From contig DAINSQ010000022.1 in NCBI GenBank assembly GCA_036741235.1, forward strand, positions 1 to 38,788: a stretch of DNA of 38,788 bases, written 5' to 3'. This document shows, in pieces, positions 7,466 through 16,201 of this stretch. Under the pieces are notes generated by a model. The model had not been told where the DNA came from. It ran no database searches and saw nothing but the letters and a program-made list of their open reading frames with translations. The stretch is from JABWBR01 sp036741235. GTDB lineage: Bacteria > Bacteroidota > Bacteroidia > Chitinophagales > Saprospiraceae. Made by a program: the position numbers and the translations under genes. The stretch's first letter is position 1, and every line of letters starts with the position of its first letter.

Positions 7466-10400
7466 TTAATTCCGCAACAATTTAAACACCTGCTTATTAT
7501 CGTCGCCAAAATCTACCTGGAGATAATAAACGCCCATGGGCAAGCCGGGCAGGCTGAACTGGGCGAGCGGACTGGCATTGACCGATACTTTACCCTGGTA
7601 TACCAACTGCCCCTTATTGTTGTAGAGCGCATAGGGCAGATCCCTGGTGATTACGTCTGTGAGAGTAATGGTAACATTATCCTGGAACGGGTTAGGGAAA
7701 ACGCTTCGCGCCTCCAATCCTTCAAGATTGCGCCTCACGGCGATGATGGGCGAGAAAAAGCTATAATCGTAACCTGTTGATTCGCGCAGGTTGATGACTT
7801 GCAGGCGGAAGAAATACAAATTGAGGGTACCTACGGCGCTGTAATCGTAGCTTTGCTCGTAGGCAGTAGTGCCGCCTTTGGCATTAACGGCGCCGATCAC
7901 CTCAAAGTCGATGCCATTGGTAGATCTGGCCACTTCAAATTTGCGGCAATAAAACTCGGGCAGGGTGGTCCAGTTGAGGCCTATCTGGGTCGATCCGGTC
8001 CATTCGCCGCTAAAGCCGGTAAGCATGGTGGCCAATTCGCCGTCGTATTTGCTGAGCGCTACGTCGTCGATAGCTACGCCGGGGAAATTGCCGGTGCCCT
8101 CCGAGCGGAATACAAAGCGGAAGGCAGCTTCGTTGCCGGAGAGCCCGCTTACGTTAATGCTGTAGCGGGTAAATCCATTTACAGAACTGGTGAAATAAGA
8201 AGTGCCGCCGGGGAAAGCCAGCCCGCCGGTGTTGTTGTTGCGGTAGTTGTACCAGTTGGGGTCGGAATTGGAGCCCAGCACTTGCCAGGTTTTTCCTTTG
8301 TCGAGCGAATATTGCACCAGAAAGCCGTCATAACCGGGGTGAATGTTGTATTTGGCCCAAAAACTGAATTCATAAATGCCGGCGGCAGTGAGGTCGTAAT
8401 TGGGGGTATAGAGGAAAGCCTGGGTATTGGGCGCGTAGTAATTGTCATTGAGCCCCAGCACATAGGCATTGTTGCCGCTGCGGGCGCCGTTTTTGCCGCT
8501 AATTGATGAATTGCCTTTTTCAAAAACAGAACCCGACGGGCTATGAGCGCCAAAGTGGCCGTCGAAGCCTTCAAAGTCGCCGCCGTAGTCGGCTTGCCCG
8601 GCAATATAAGGCAGTGGAAGCTTGGGCAATACTTTGAGCGATGCGGTGGTATTCTGATCGGAATTGATGGTAAGTTTTGCCGTATATGTGCCGCTGGAAG
8701 TGTAGGTATGTTGGGGGTTTTCATCAGTAGAAGTAGCGCCGTCGCCGAATTCCCAGAGATAGGTATCCGCATTCAGCGAGGCCTCGCCGTAGAAGGTCGT
8801 GGCGGCTTCTGTATATAGTATCGGCGATACGCCCATCCGGGGCGTGGGCGTTGCAAACACGTCGGTGGTATACATACCGCGGCCATGCGTGGCAGCCAAT
8901 ACAACCCCGTCGGAGCGCCGCAGGCGCAATTGCCAGGTGCTTACCAGCGGTGTGCCGCGGCCGGGTACGGGTGGAATCCACTCGGTGCTATTGCCGTTGA
9001 GCAACTCTGTAGTCCATACCCCGGCTTCGGTAGCGATCATAGCCTGCGTGGGGTCGTTGGGATTGAAAATACCCCAGCGCACCGGCATATCGGGCAGGTC
9101 GCCTTCAGCAGTTATCCAGGACTGCCCCCCGTTGGTGGATTCATAAATGCTGGGGACGCCGTAGTTAGACACTGTAACGAGCAGGTGATTGGGGTTGCCC
9201 AATTCTACGTCAATGCTGGATATAACGCCCGATATCGCTGCCAGCGAAACGCCGGAGACGGTAGCGCCTGTGCGGGCGTTGTCTACACGCACAATACGCC
9301 CGTTAAAATTGCCGAAATAAACCCGGTTGGGATCATTGGGATCTACCGTAATCGTAGAGACGTCATTGGTTATATTTTCGATGTCGACTACCTCGCCGGT
9401 GCGGTTATTGGCGCGCCAGCGGTAGAAATCGCCGTCGTCGGTTTCGGTATATAAAATATTGGCGTCGGAATCGTAATCTGACGGATTAATAAAATCGCCG
9501 TTTACACTGACAGCTGCGTCGAAGTCCAGTCCCCCGTCGGTTGAGATACCCCAGTTGCCGAATTGGGAAGAGACGAGTTGTATATTCGGTTCATTTTCGT
9601 CGATATGGGCGTAAAAACCATCGCCGCCCCACACCGAACGCGCTGAGGTAACGCCAAAATTATTGAGCTGTAGCGAGTTGTTGTCTTGCGTGCCGCCCAG
9701 GTAATACGTTGAAAAAGGCTCGGGGTGGATAGCGCCGGCGTAAAACTGGGTGACGTTGTAGCCGTAGTTTTTGTCAATGGGCTGGCCGTTAGAGCCATTG
9801 GGGCTGTAGTATATGCCGCCGTCGTTGCCGAAATACACGGTATTCTGCACCTGTTCGTCAAACAAAATGACGTGTTGGTCAACGTGCATGCTATTGCCGA
9901 AGCGCTGCCAGGTAAAGCCGCCGTCGTTGGAGCGCATTGAGGGTACGCCTCCGGCGATGACGTGGTTGGGATTAAATGGGTCGACAGCGATGTCGAGGTC
10001 GTACCAGGCCTGGCCGTTGGTGAATTCCTGGCCGCTATCCCAATTGGGGCGGCTGCGCTGTACCCAGCTTTGGCCGCCATTGGGCGTAAAATAGACGGAA
10101 GTGGCCGCTCCGTTATCGCTCAGAATAGCATAGATAAACGCCGGGTTGGAGACCGATACCGAAAACTCGGTGCGGTCGCCATTGGTGGGGAAACCGCTAC
10201 CGGCGGCAGTGATGCGGGTCCATTGGTTGAGGTTGCCCGATTGCGAGCGGAAGATATTGGTCGCATTCGAGGCATAGAGATTGCCGTCGGGCATATAATA
10301 GAGGTCGTAGATAAAACCGGTGAGCACGCGCTGCCAGGTTTCACCGCCGTTGGTGCTGCGGTAAACGCCGTTGGTGGTGCCGGCATAGATATCGCCGGTT

Positions 10401-11035
10401 TGGGGGTGAACGACCAGGTCTTGCGTATGCCGGAAATTGGAGTTGATGGTATTCGGCAATACGGCCCAGGTAGCGCCGTTATCGGTTGATTTTAACAACC
10501 CCAACCCCTCAACGGCGTCGAGGTTGCCGTAGGCTTCGCCGGTACCCAGGTACATGATATCGGGGTTGTTGGGATCCTGGGCGAGGGCGCCGATGGCCAT
10601 GTTTTCGAGATAATCGCTTACTTTTTGCCACTGCACGGGCTCGGCGGTGATATCAGTAGTTTTCCAGAGGCCGCCGGCAACGCTGCCCGCCCATACCGTA
10701 TGACGGGAGGGGTCTTTTTTGTCGATTAAAATAGTGCGGGTGCGACCGCCGATATTGTTGGGGCCGCGTTCGCGCCAGCGCACATCGGCCAGGGGGCCGC
10801 GTCCGCTGCGGTCGGCCAACTCAGCCTGCCTGCGCCGCGTTTGTTCCAGCGCTGTCAACAGGCGCTCCAAAGGGGGATAACCGAGAGCGGGATCCTCAAT
10901 ACGCCTGAAATTGCTTTCAAAAGCGTCTTTGATACTTTGCGCTTTGCGCGAATACGACGCCTGTCGGTCGTCGGCATTGGTAAAAAATAATAAACAGGTA
11001 GCAACAGCAGAGAGCGCGGGGAGCAAACGTTTCAT
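7466..11035 (-). CDS. Giant T9SS-secreted BNR/sortilin-type beta-propeller protein with PKD domain
   Basis: 1189 residues from the ATG at 11033-11035 (MKRLLPALSAVATCLLFF signal peptide; the upstream in-frame ATG adds 12 polar residues). Residues about 80-725 contain many BNR/VPS10-like blades, seen as repeated 'STNGGETW', 'SNDGGFTW', 'STNGGQSW' asp-box-like motifs with 'DPNNP' loops, as in WD40/YVTN/BNR exo-type propellers. A PKD domain follows (about 735-800; YLWEFGDGATSTDENPQHTY), then a jelly-roll/MAM-like region (about 830-1000), an Fn3-like region, and a T9SS type A sorting domain (about 1108-1188; VFPNPFQDNVTI...GVYYLQV). It is expected on the cell surface or released; the target is unknown. 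It is divergent to the metalloprotease gene. Confidence 0.88.
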   Translation of the reverse strand: MKRLLPALSAVATCLLFFTNADDRQASYSRKAQSIKDAFESNFRRIEDPALGYPPLERLLTALEQTRRRQAELADRSGRGPLADVRWRERGPNNIGGRTRTILIDKKDPSRHTVWAGSVAGGLWKTTDITAEPVQWQKVSDYLENMAIGALAQDPNNPDIMYLGTGEAYGNLDAVEGLGLLKSTDNGATWAVLPNTINSNFRHTQDLVVHPQTGDIYAGTTNGVYRSTNGGETWQRVLTGFIYDLYYMPDGNLYASNATNIFRSQSGNLNQWTRITAAGSGFPTNGDRTEFSVSVSNPAFIYAILSDNGAATSVYFTPNGGQSWVQRSRPNWDSGQEFTNGQAWYDLDIAVDPFNPNHVIAGGVPSMRSNDGGFTWQRFGNSMHVDQHVILFDEQVQNTVYFGNDGGIYYSPNGSNGQPIDKNYGYNVTQFYAGAIHPEPFSTYYLGGTQDNNSLQLNNFGVTSARSVWGGDGFYAHIDENEPNIQLVSSQFGNWGISTDGGLDFDAAVSVNGDFINPSDYDSDANILYTETDDGDFYRWRANNRTGEVVDIENITNDVSTITVDPNDPNRVYFGNFNGRIVRVDNARTGATVSGVSLAAISGVISSIDVELGNPNHLLVTVSNYGVPSIYESTNGGQSWITAEGDLPDMPVRWGIFNPNDPTQAMIATEAGVWTTELLNGNSTEWIPPVPGRGTPLVSTWQLRLRRSDGVVLAATHGRGMYTTDVFATPTPRMGVSPILYTEAATTFYGEASLNADTYLWEFGDGATSTDENPQHTYTSSGTYTAKLTINSDQNTTASLKVLPKLPLPYIAGQADYGGDFEGFDGHFGAHSPSGSVFEKGNSSISGKNGARSGNNAYVLGLNDNYYAPNTQAFLYTPNYDLTAAGIYEFSFWAKYNIHPGYDGFLVQYSLDKGKTWQVLGSNSDPNWYNYRNNNTGGLAFPGGTSYFTSSVNGFTRYSINVSGLSGNEAAFRFVFRSEGTGNFPGVAIDDVALSKYDGELATMLTGFSGEWTGSTQIGLNWTTLPEFYCRKFEVARSTNGIDFEVIGAVNAKGGTTAYEQSYDYSAVGTLNLYFFRLQVINLRESTGYDYSFFSPIIAVRRNLEGLEARSVFPNPFQDNVTITLTDVITRDLPYALYNNKGQLVYQGKVSVNASPLAQFSLPGLPMGVYYLQVDFGDDNKQVFKLLRN

Positions 11036-11201
11036 GGTCGTCGAAATTTGCGATGAATGAAAATGCGTCACAAAATAGACAATTATAGGTAATTAGCCGA
11101 CATTGACCGACTCCGGTTTGTCAGCAGTTCGACCATAGTTGTTATTTTTACAGATCAATTCGCCTGCTTGTTTGTTGTTAATAAAAAATTAAAAATCAGG
11201 A

Positions 11202-14200
11202 ATGAAACTGTTTTCTACTCTCGCGCTTCTTGCGTTGTTTTGCCTTAGCGCTCAAGCGCAAGCCAACTTTTGGAGAGATATTTCCGAAAGCGAAATCCAA
11301 CTTCAACCAACGGCTGAAAAAGCCTTCAACGCCTCGCATTACCGCGTAGTGACAATCGATATGGCCGGCTTGCGGCAGATGCTGGCGGCGGCGCCGATGG
11401 AAAACACTCCTGCTGCGGTTAATCAGCCTATGTTTGCCGCGATTCCCCTTCCTGACGGTACCACGGAGGTGTTTCGCATAGAAGAATCGCCTGTGATGAT
11501 GCCCGAATTAGCGGCGCGTTATCCGCAAATCAAGACCTATCGCGCTATCGGCCTGGACCACTCCTCTTCCTACGGTCGATTTGAGTACACGCCCGACGGC
11601 TTCGGCGGAGTTTTTTACACTTCAAAAGGCGAAGTGTGGATAGACCGCTATGCTACCCGCCAGGACCGATACTACGCCAGCTATTTTTCTCGCGATGTGG
11701 TGATTAACCCCGATGAAGTTCCTGTGTTGGGCTGCGGCTACCAGCCCGATGCGCACGAAGGAGAAGATCCGGTGATAGAATCGCTGCACGAAACCATGCT
11801 CGAGTCGCGCAGCAATGCGCCCATCGAAAAACGCGTTTACCTGCTCGCACTGGCCTGTACCGGCGAGTTTGCGCAGCAGTTCGGCGGCACGTTGGAGTCG
11901 GTCAATTCGGCTTATGCTACTGCGCTCAACCGCTTCAATCAGATTTACGAAAAAGAACTGGCTATCAAACTCATGCTGATCGCCAGCAACGATCTGCTGA
12001 TATGGCTAGACCCGGCTACCGATCCCTACGTTTCGGCCAATGACGCAGCAAGTCTGTTGGGGCAAAATACAAATGCCATTACGCAAGTTGGCGGCGTGCC
12101 GCTCGGCGCTTTTGACATGGGGCATGTTTTTACTTCTTCTTGCGTCGGAGGGCCTGTTGGTATTGCCGCATTAGGGCAGGTTTGCAAGTCGGGAAAAGCC
12201 AGGGGCGTTACCTGTTTTATCAGCAGCAATATCAATTTCATTGTAAAAGAGATCATGGCGCACGAATTGGGTCATCAGTTTTCCGCCCAGCACAGTTGGG
12301 CTAACTGCCCCGGCGCCGATGCTCAACTGGCCTCGGGCTCCGCCTACGAACCGGGCTCGGGCTCCACGATTATGTCTTATGCCGGCGCTTGTGGTATGAA
12401 TCAAAATATCCAGTTTCAAGCTGACGATTATTTCCACATCCGCTCGCTGGAGGAGATCATTGAATTCAGTCGTTTTGACGACGGCAATAGCTGCCCGACT
12501 TTCGAGCCTACGGGCAATACCGAGCCCCTGCTTACGCTCAACTACGCCGATAATTTCCATATTCCCATCGGCACGCCGTTCGAGCTAATAGCTTCCGCTG
12601 AAGATGCCGAAGGCGATAATCTCACCTATTGTTGGGAGCAATACAACCTGGGCCCAGTGACGCTGCTCGGAGAACCCCAGGGCGATGCGCCGATTTTCAG
12701 GAGTTATCCGCCCACCAGTGCAGGCAATCGCGTATTTCCGCGTCTTCAAACACTGGTGAATAATTCGTCGAGCGTAGTGGAGGTACTGCCTACCTATACC
12801 CGCAACCTCACTTTCCGCTGCACGGTGCGCGACAACTTCCCCGGCGCCGGCGCGGTGGTATGGAAAGAAGTGCGGTTCAAAGCCACTGATACGGCAGGCC
12901 CGTTTCTGGTAACGGCGCCCAATGAACCCGGCATTGTTTGGGAGGCCGGCAAAACGGCCACGGTGACCTGGGATGTTGCCAATACGACCAATAGCCTGGT
13001 TAATTGCCAGGCGGTGAATATCCGCCTGTCGCTCGACGGCGGTTTTACATACCCGATCACGCTGTTGTCGGGCACGCCCAACGACGGTTCGGAAACCGTG
13101 CTGATTCCCCACAACGTCACCAACCAGGCGCGTATCCGAGTGGAAGCTGCCGGCAATATCTTTTTTGATATTTCAAATGCCAATTTCCAGATCGTAGCGC
13201 CCTCTGCCGCCGGCTTTGGCATTGCCGCTTCCAGCGAGCAATTGCAGCGCGTGTGCCTGCCCAATACGGCTATGGTTACAATGACGACTACGGCTTTCCT
13301 CGATTTCAACAATCCCATTTCACTGGAAGTTGTAGACGGATTGCCGGCGGGCGCTACGGCAACTTTTAGCGCAAATACCATTAACCCTGGCGAAAGCGTC
13401 GATCTGCTTGTCGACCTCACCAACTACAACACCGCTGAATTTGCCACCCTTACGATCAGGGGCGCCGCAGTAGGCGCCGATACAGCTTATGCATCGGTCT
13501 ACCTCCGGCTGGTATCAACCGATTTCAGCGAAGCCGCCCTGCTCGCACCGGCTGACGGTACGTCGGGACTCACCTTGTCGGCTCTGATGACCTGGGCGCC
13601 CTCTCCCAATGCCACCAGTTACGACTTCGAACTGGCCACCAGTCCGGCTTTCGGTTCTACAGTGATTGAGAGCGTGCAGGGATTGACGGCCACATCTTAC
13701 CAGACAATCAACTTTTTTGAAGAAAATACGCTTTATTTCTGGCGCGTCAGGCCTGTAAATGAATGCGGCCCCGGCGACTACCTGCCGCCCTTCACATTCC
13801 ATACGCAAAGCGTCAATTGTACGCCGTATCAGGCCACCGGGCTGCCGTTGAATATTCCGGGTAGCGGCCCGCTGCCTACCATCCAGTCCAATATCAATGT
13901 GACGGCGCAAGGCGTGATCAGCGATGTTAATGTGCCGCTGGTCAAAGCCAATTACCAGCCCGTCAAAAGTCTGCGTTTATCGCTGATCAGCCCGGCGGGG
14001 ACTACTGTGCGGCTATACGACCAGCAATGTTTTAACACCCAAAACCTGTTTATCGGTTTTGACGACGACGCGCCTTCGGCCGTTTTGTGCCCGCCCGACG
14101 ACGGCATCGTATTCCAGCCCTTTCAGCCTATGTCGGCATTTATCGGCGAAAATATTCAGGGGCAATGGACCTTGCAGGTGCGGGTGATGCAAGCCGGCTT

Positions 14201-14873
14201 CGGTACGCCGGGCGTATTAGAGCAATGGGGCCTCGAATTCTGCGCCAGCCTCACGCCGAGTAATCCTTTTATTGTTCACAACGATACGCTGTTTGTGCCG
14301 CCGGCCGCTGCCAACTATATCACAACCGATGAATTGGAGACCCTCGACGCTGACAATACGCCCCAACAGATAGAATATACTATTGTGACCCCGCCCGCTC
14401 ACGGCGTTTTGTATTTGCAGGGACAGGCGCTCGGCGCAGGCAGCGTCTTCCGGCAGTCGACTATCAATGCCTTCAACCTGCAATACCTGCACAACGGCGA
14501 TGGCAGCGAAAATGACAACTTCACTTTTGTAGTGCGCGACGGCGCCGGCGGCTGGATACCAACGCAGCGTTTTAATATTAAAGTCGATCCAGGGGCGGTA
14601 GTAGGTACAGCGGAGCCTGCTGAGGAAAAATCATTCGCACTGTACCCCAATCCGGCCACCCGCGAAGTCAACGTGGCGTTACGCAGGCAGATGAGCGGCC
14701 CCGTCGAGGTGCGGATTATCAATGCCGGCGGCCAGGAAGCGCTGCGCCGCAGCATAACCTCGGGCGACAGCATACTCACGCTCGATACAGCAGCATTGGC
14801 TGCGGGTATCTATTTTGTGCAGGTGCAGACGGCTGAGGGCGTCCAGACACAAAAATTAATCCTCCAGCGATAA
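11202..14873 (+). CDS. T9SS-secreted reprolysin-like zinc metalloprotease with Fn3, P-domain and cadherin-like modules
   Basis: 1223 residues. Signal peptide MKLFSTLALLALFCLSAQAQA; propeptide-like region to about 200; metzincin domain about 205-435 with HELGHQFSAQH (His354, Glu355, His358, His364) and Met-turn STIMSYAG (Met391). The usual Gly of HExxHxxGxxH is Ser here. Ig-like segments follow, then an Fn3-like domain (about 777-865), a proprotein-convertase P-domain (about 880-1015), a CSPG/cadherin-like repeat (about 1025-1130), and a T9SS type A sorting domain from about 1143 (YPNPATREVNVAL...GIYFVQV). Family knowledge: such gingipain-independent metalloproteases degrade external protein. 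Its stop is 3 bases before an SDR gene, so the two share a transcript. Confidence 0.93.
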   Translation: MKLFSTLALLALFCLSAQAQANFWRDISESEIQLQPTAEKAFNASHYRVVTIDMAGLRQMLAAAPMENTPAAVNQPMFAAIPLPDGTTEVFRIEESPVMMPELAARYPQIKTYRAIGLDHSSSYGRFEYTPDGFGGVFYTSKGEVWIDRYATRQDRYYASYFSRDVVINPDEVPVLGCGYQPDAHEGEDPVIESLHETMLESRSNAPIEKRVYLLALACTGEFAQQFGGTLESVNSAYATALNRFNQIYEKELAIKLMLIASNDLLIWLDPATDPYVSANDAASLLGQNTNAITQVGGVPLGAFDMGHVFTSSCVGGPVGIAALGQVCKSGKARGVTCFISSNINFIVKEIMAHELGHQFSAQHSWANCPGADAQLASGSAYEPGSGSTIMSYAGACGMNQNIQFQADDYFHIRSLEEIIEFSRFDDGNSCPTFEPTGNTEPLLTLNYADNFHIPIGTPFELIASAEDAEGDNLTYCWEQYNLGPVTLLGEPQGDAPIFRSYPPTSAGNRVFPRLQTLVNNSSSVVEVLPTYTRNLTFRCTVRDNFPGAGAVVWKEVRFKATDTAGPFLVTAPNEPGIVWEAGKTATVTWDVANTTNSLVNCQAVNIRLSLDGGFTYPITLLSGTPNDGSETVLIPHNVTNQARIRVEAAGNIFFDISNANFQIVAPSAAGFGIAASSEQLQRVCLPNTAMVTMTTTAFLDFNNPISLEVVDGLPAGATATFSANTINPGESVDLLVDLTNYNTAEFATLTIRGAAVGADTAYASVYLRLVSTDFSEAALLAPADGTSGLTLSALMTWAPSPNATSYDFELATSPAFGSTVIESVQGLTATSYQTINFFEENTLYFWRVRPVNECGPGDYLPPFTFHTQSVNCTPYQATGLPLNIPGSGPLPTIQSNINVTAQGVISDVNVPLVKANYQPVKSLRLSLISPAGTTVRLYDQQCFNTQNLFIGFDDDAPSAVLCPPDDGIVFQPFQPMSAFIGENIQGQWTLQVRVMQAGFGTPGVLEQWGLEFCASLTPSNPFIVHNDTLFVPPAAANYITTDELETLDADNTPQQIEYTIVTPPAHGVLYLQGQALGAGSVFRQSTINAFNLQYLHNGDGSENDNFTFVVRDGAGGWIPTQRFNIKVDPGAVVGTAEPAEEKSFALYPNPATREVNVALRRQMSGPVEVRIINAGGQEALRRSITSGDSILTLDTAALAAGIYFVQVQTAEGVQTQKLILQR

Positions 14874-14876
14874 CCC

Positions 14877-15581
14877 ATGCGGATCCTTATCACCGGAGCG
14901 AGTAGCGGGATCGGTCGCGAAGCAGCCCTGGCATTCGCGGCCGACCCTGCCCACCAGGTGTTGGCATTGGCCCGCCGCAGCGCCCCGCTCGAAGCGTTGG
15001 CCCGGGAGGCGCAGGGTCTGTATAGCCGCGCCGCCATTGCCTGGCGGGAGTACGACCTCACAACATCCGATTTTTCCATACTGCAAGAAGCTGTCGAATC
15101 GATGGGCGGCGTTGATATACTCGTCAACAACGCCGGTTTGCTCATCAACAAACCTTTCGAACAACTTACTGATGCCGACTGGCAGCAGCAGTTCGAGGTC
15201 AATGTGTTCAGCCCCGTGCGGCTGATTCGCTTGTTGTTGCCCTGGCTGGAAAAAAGCGCCGAGGCGCATGTCGTCAATATCAGCAGTATGGGCGGTTTTC
15301 AGGGCAGCAGCAAATTTCCCGGGCTGGCGGCCTACAGCGCATCCAAGGCCGCCCTGGCCAACCTCACCGAATGCCTGGCCGAAGAATTCAAAGAAAAAGG
15401 TATTGCCGTTAATTGCCTGGCGTTGGGCGCCGTGCAAACCGAGATGCTGGCAACAGCTTTCCCCGGCTACCAGGCGCCGCTTAACGCTGCTGATATGGGC
15501 GACTTCGTGGCCTGGTTTGCTACCCAGGGACGTCGCTTTTTCAACGGCAAGATACTGCCAGTGTCGGTGTCGACGCCGTAG
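14877..15581 (+). CDS. SDR-family NAD(P)-dependent oxidoreductase
   Basis: 234 residues, a typical classical short-chain dehydrogenase. Visible features are the Rossmann nucleotide motif TGASSGIG (6-13), NNAG (84-87), catalytic Ser in NISSMGG (136/137), Tyr153 and Lys157 in YSASK, and the VNCLALGAVQTEM segment (a replacement of the usual PGxVxTxM). ARR at residues 32-34 after the second strand hints at NADP preference, which is inference. The start ATG lies 3 bases after the stop of the metalloprotease, so translation is probably coupled although the functions look unrelated. The substrate cannot be deduced. The gene ends 12 bases before the left inverted repeat of the GxxExxY cassette. Confidence 0.92.
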   Translation: MRILITGASSGIGREAALAFAADPAHQVLALARRSAPLEALAREAQGLYSRAAIAWREYDLTTSDFSILQEAVESMGGVDILVNNAGLLINKPFEQLTDADWQQQFEVNVFSPVRLIRLLLPWLEKSAEAHVVNISSMGGFQGSSKFPGLAAYSASKAALANLTECLAEEFKEKGIAVNCLALGAVQTEMLATAFPGYQAPLNAADMGDFVAWFATQGRRFFNGKILPVSVSTP

Positions 15582-15592
15582 TGGAACCTGGG

Positions 15593-15635
15593 TGTTTGAA
15601 CAGGATTTTTAAGATTTAAGGATACACAAGATTTT
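15593..15635 (+). repeat. Left imperfect inverted repeat flanking the GxxExxY gene
   Basis: 43 bases starting TGTTTGAACAGGATTTTTAA. They match the reverse complement of 16108-16150 at 35 of 43 positions. The repeat contains degenerate iterated words of the type (C)AGGATTTTT/AAGATTT/AAGGAT/AAGATTTTT. It begins 12 bases after the stop of the SDR gene. Confidence 0.8.
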
Positions 15636-15687
15636 TATCTTTTCGATTATTCTTACTTGTTTATACTTGCCTTAAAACAGCAACTAA

Positions 15688-16101
15688 ATGGAAAGCAAAT
15701 ATAGCGACGAGAATGAACAAACAGATATTAATGCATTGACACATAAAATAATAGGATGCGCCATGCAGGTGCACAATACCCTTGGCAATGGCTTCCAGGA
15801 GCTGATTTATCAAAAAGCCCTGGCTATTGAGTTTGCATTCCAACAAATAGCGTTTGCCCGAGAAATGGAAATGCCCTTATTTTACAGAGGGGAATATATC
15901 GGTTCCCGCCGGGTAGATTTTTTTGTTGAAGATCGGGTAATGGTTGAAATTAAGGCAGTTGAAAAACTGGAAGATGTACACAAGGCACAAGCTATTAATT
16001 ACTGCGAAGCATATAATATTGCCCACGGCCTGCTTATTAATTTTGGAAGTACAAGCCTCGAATTTAAAAGAGTATACAACAAAAAACTTGTCAAACGTTA
16101 A
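15688..16101 (+). CDS. GxxExxY protein (PD-(D/E)XK nuclease-like, PDDEXK_3 family)
   Basis: 137 residues, the usual length. The name-giving motif is GFQELIY (34-40), preceded by the family's HKIIGCAMQVHNTLG. The putative nuclease core is seen as RRVDFFVEDRVMVEIKAV, in which Asp and the E-x-K pair are arranged as in PD-(D/E)XK enzymes, followed by QAINYCEAY and the conserved GLLINFGS. By family knowledge these are widespread, multi-copy genes of unknown role. A hand count of three 60-base lines of this gene gives 33-40% G+C, against 70% in one line of the adjacent SDR gene. Together with the flanking 43-base inverted repeats this suggests an acquired or mobile cassette. No transposase or tyrosine recombinase is present. 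Confidence 0.92.
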   Translation: MESKYSDENEQTDINALTHKIIGCAMQVHNTLGNGFQELIYQKALAIEFAFQQIAFAREMEMPLFYRGEYIGSRRVDFFVEDRVMVEIKAVEKLEDVHKAQAINYCEAYNIAHGLLINFGSTSLEFKRVYNKKLVKR

Positions 16102-16107
16102 CATAGC

Positions 16108-16150
16108 GAAATCATGTGCATCCAAAAATCCTGAAAATCCTGTTCAGACA
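16108..16150 (-). repeat. Right imperfect inverted repeat flanking the GxxExxY gene
   Basis: Read on the minus strand it starts TGTCTGAACAGGATTTTCAG and contains the tandem words CAGGATTTT, CAGGATTTTT and GGATGCACATGATTT. It begins 6 bases after the stop of the GxxExxY gene and pairs with 15593-15635 (35/43 identity). No target-site duplication is evident just outside the two arms. Confidence 0.8.
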
Positions 16151-16201
16151 ACAAAGTCAAGCAGTTGCAAATTATGATTACGCCTACCTAAACAAAAAGC
16201 T

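Noticed and set aside
15582..16201. Insertion sequence at the GxxExxY locus
   Set aside because: Inverted repeats are present, but there is no transposase and no visible target-site duplication, so it is not called a mobile element; the repeats are listed separately.
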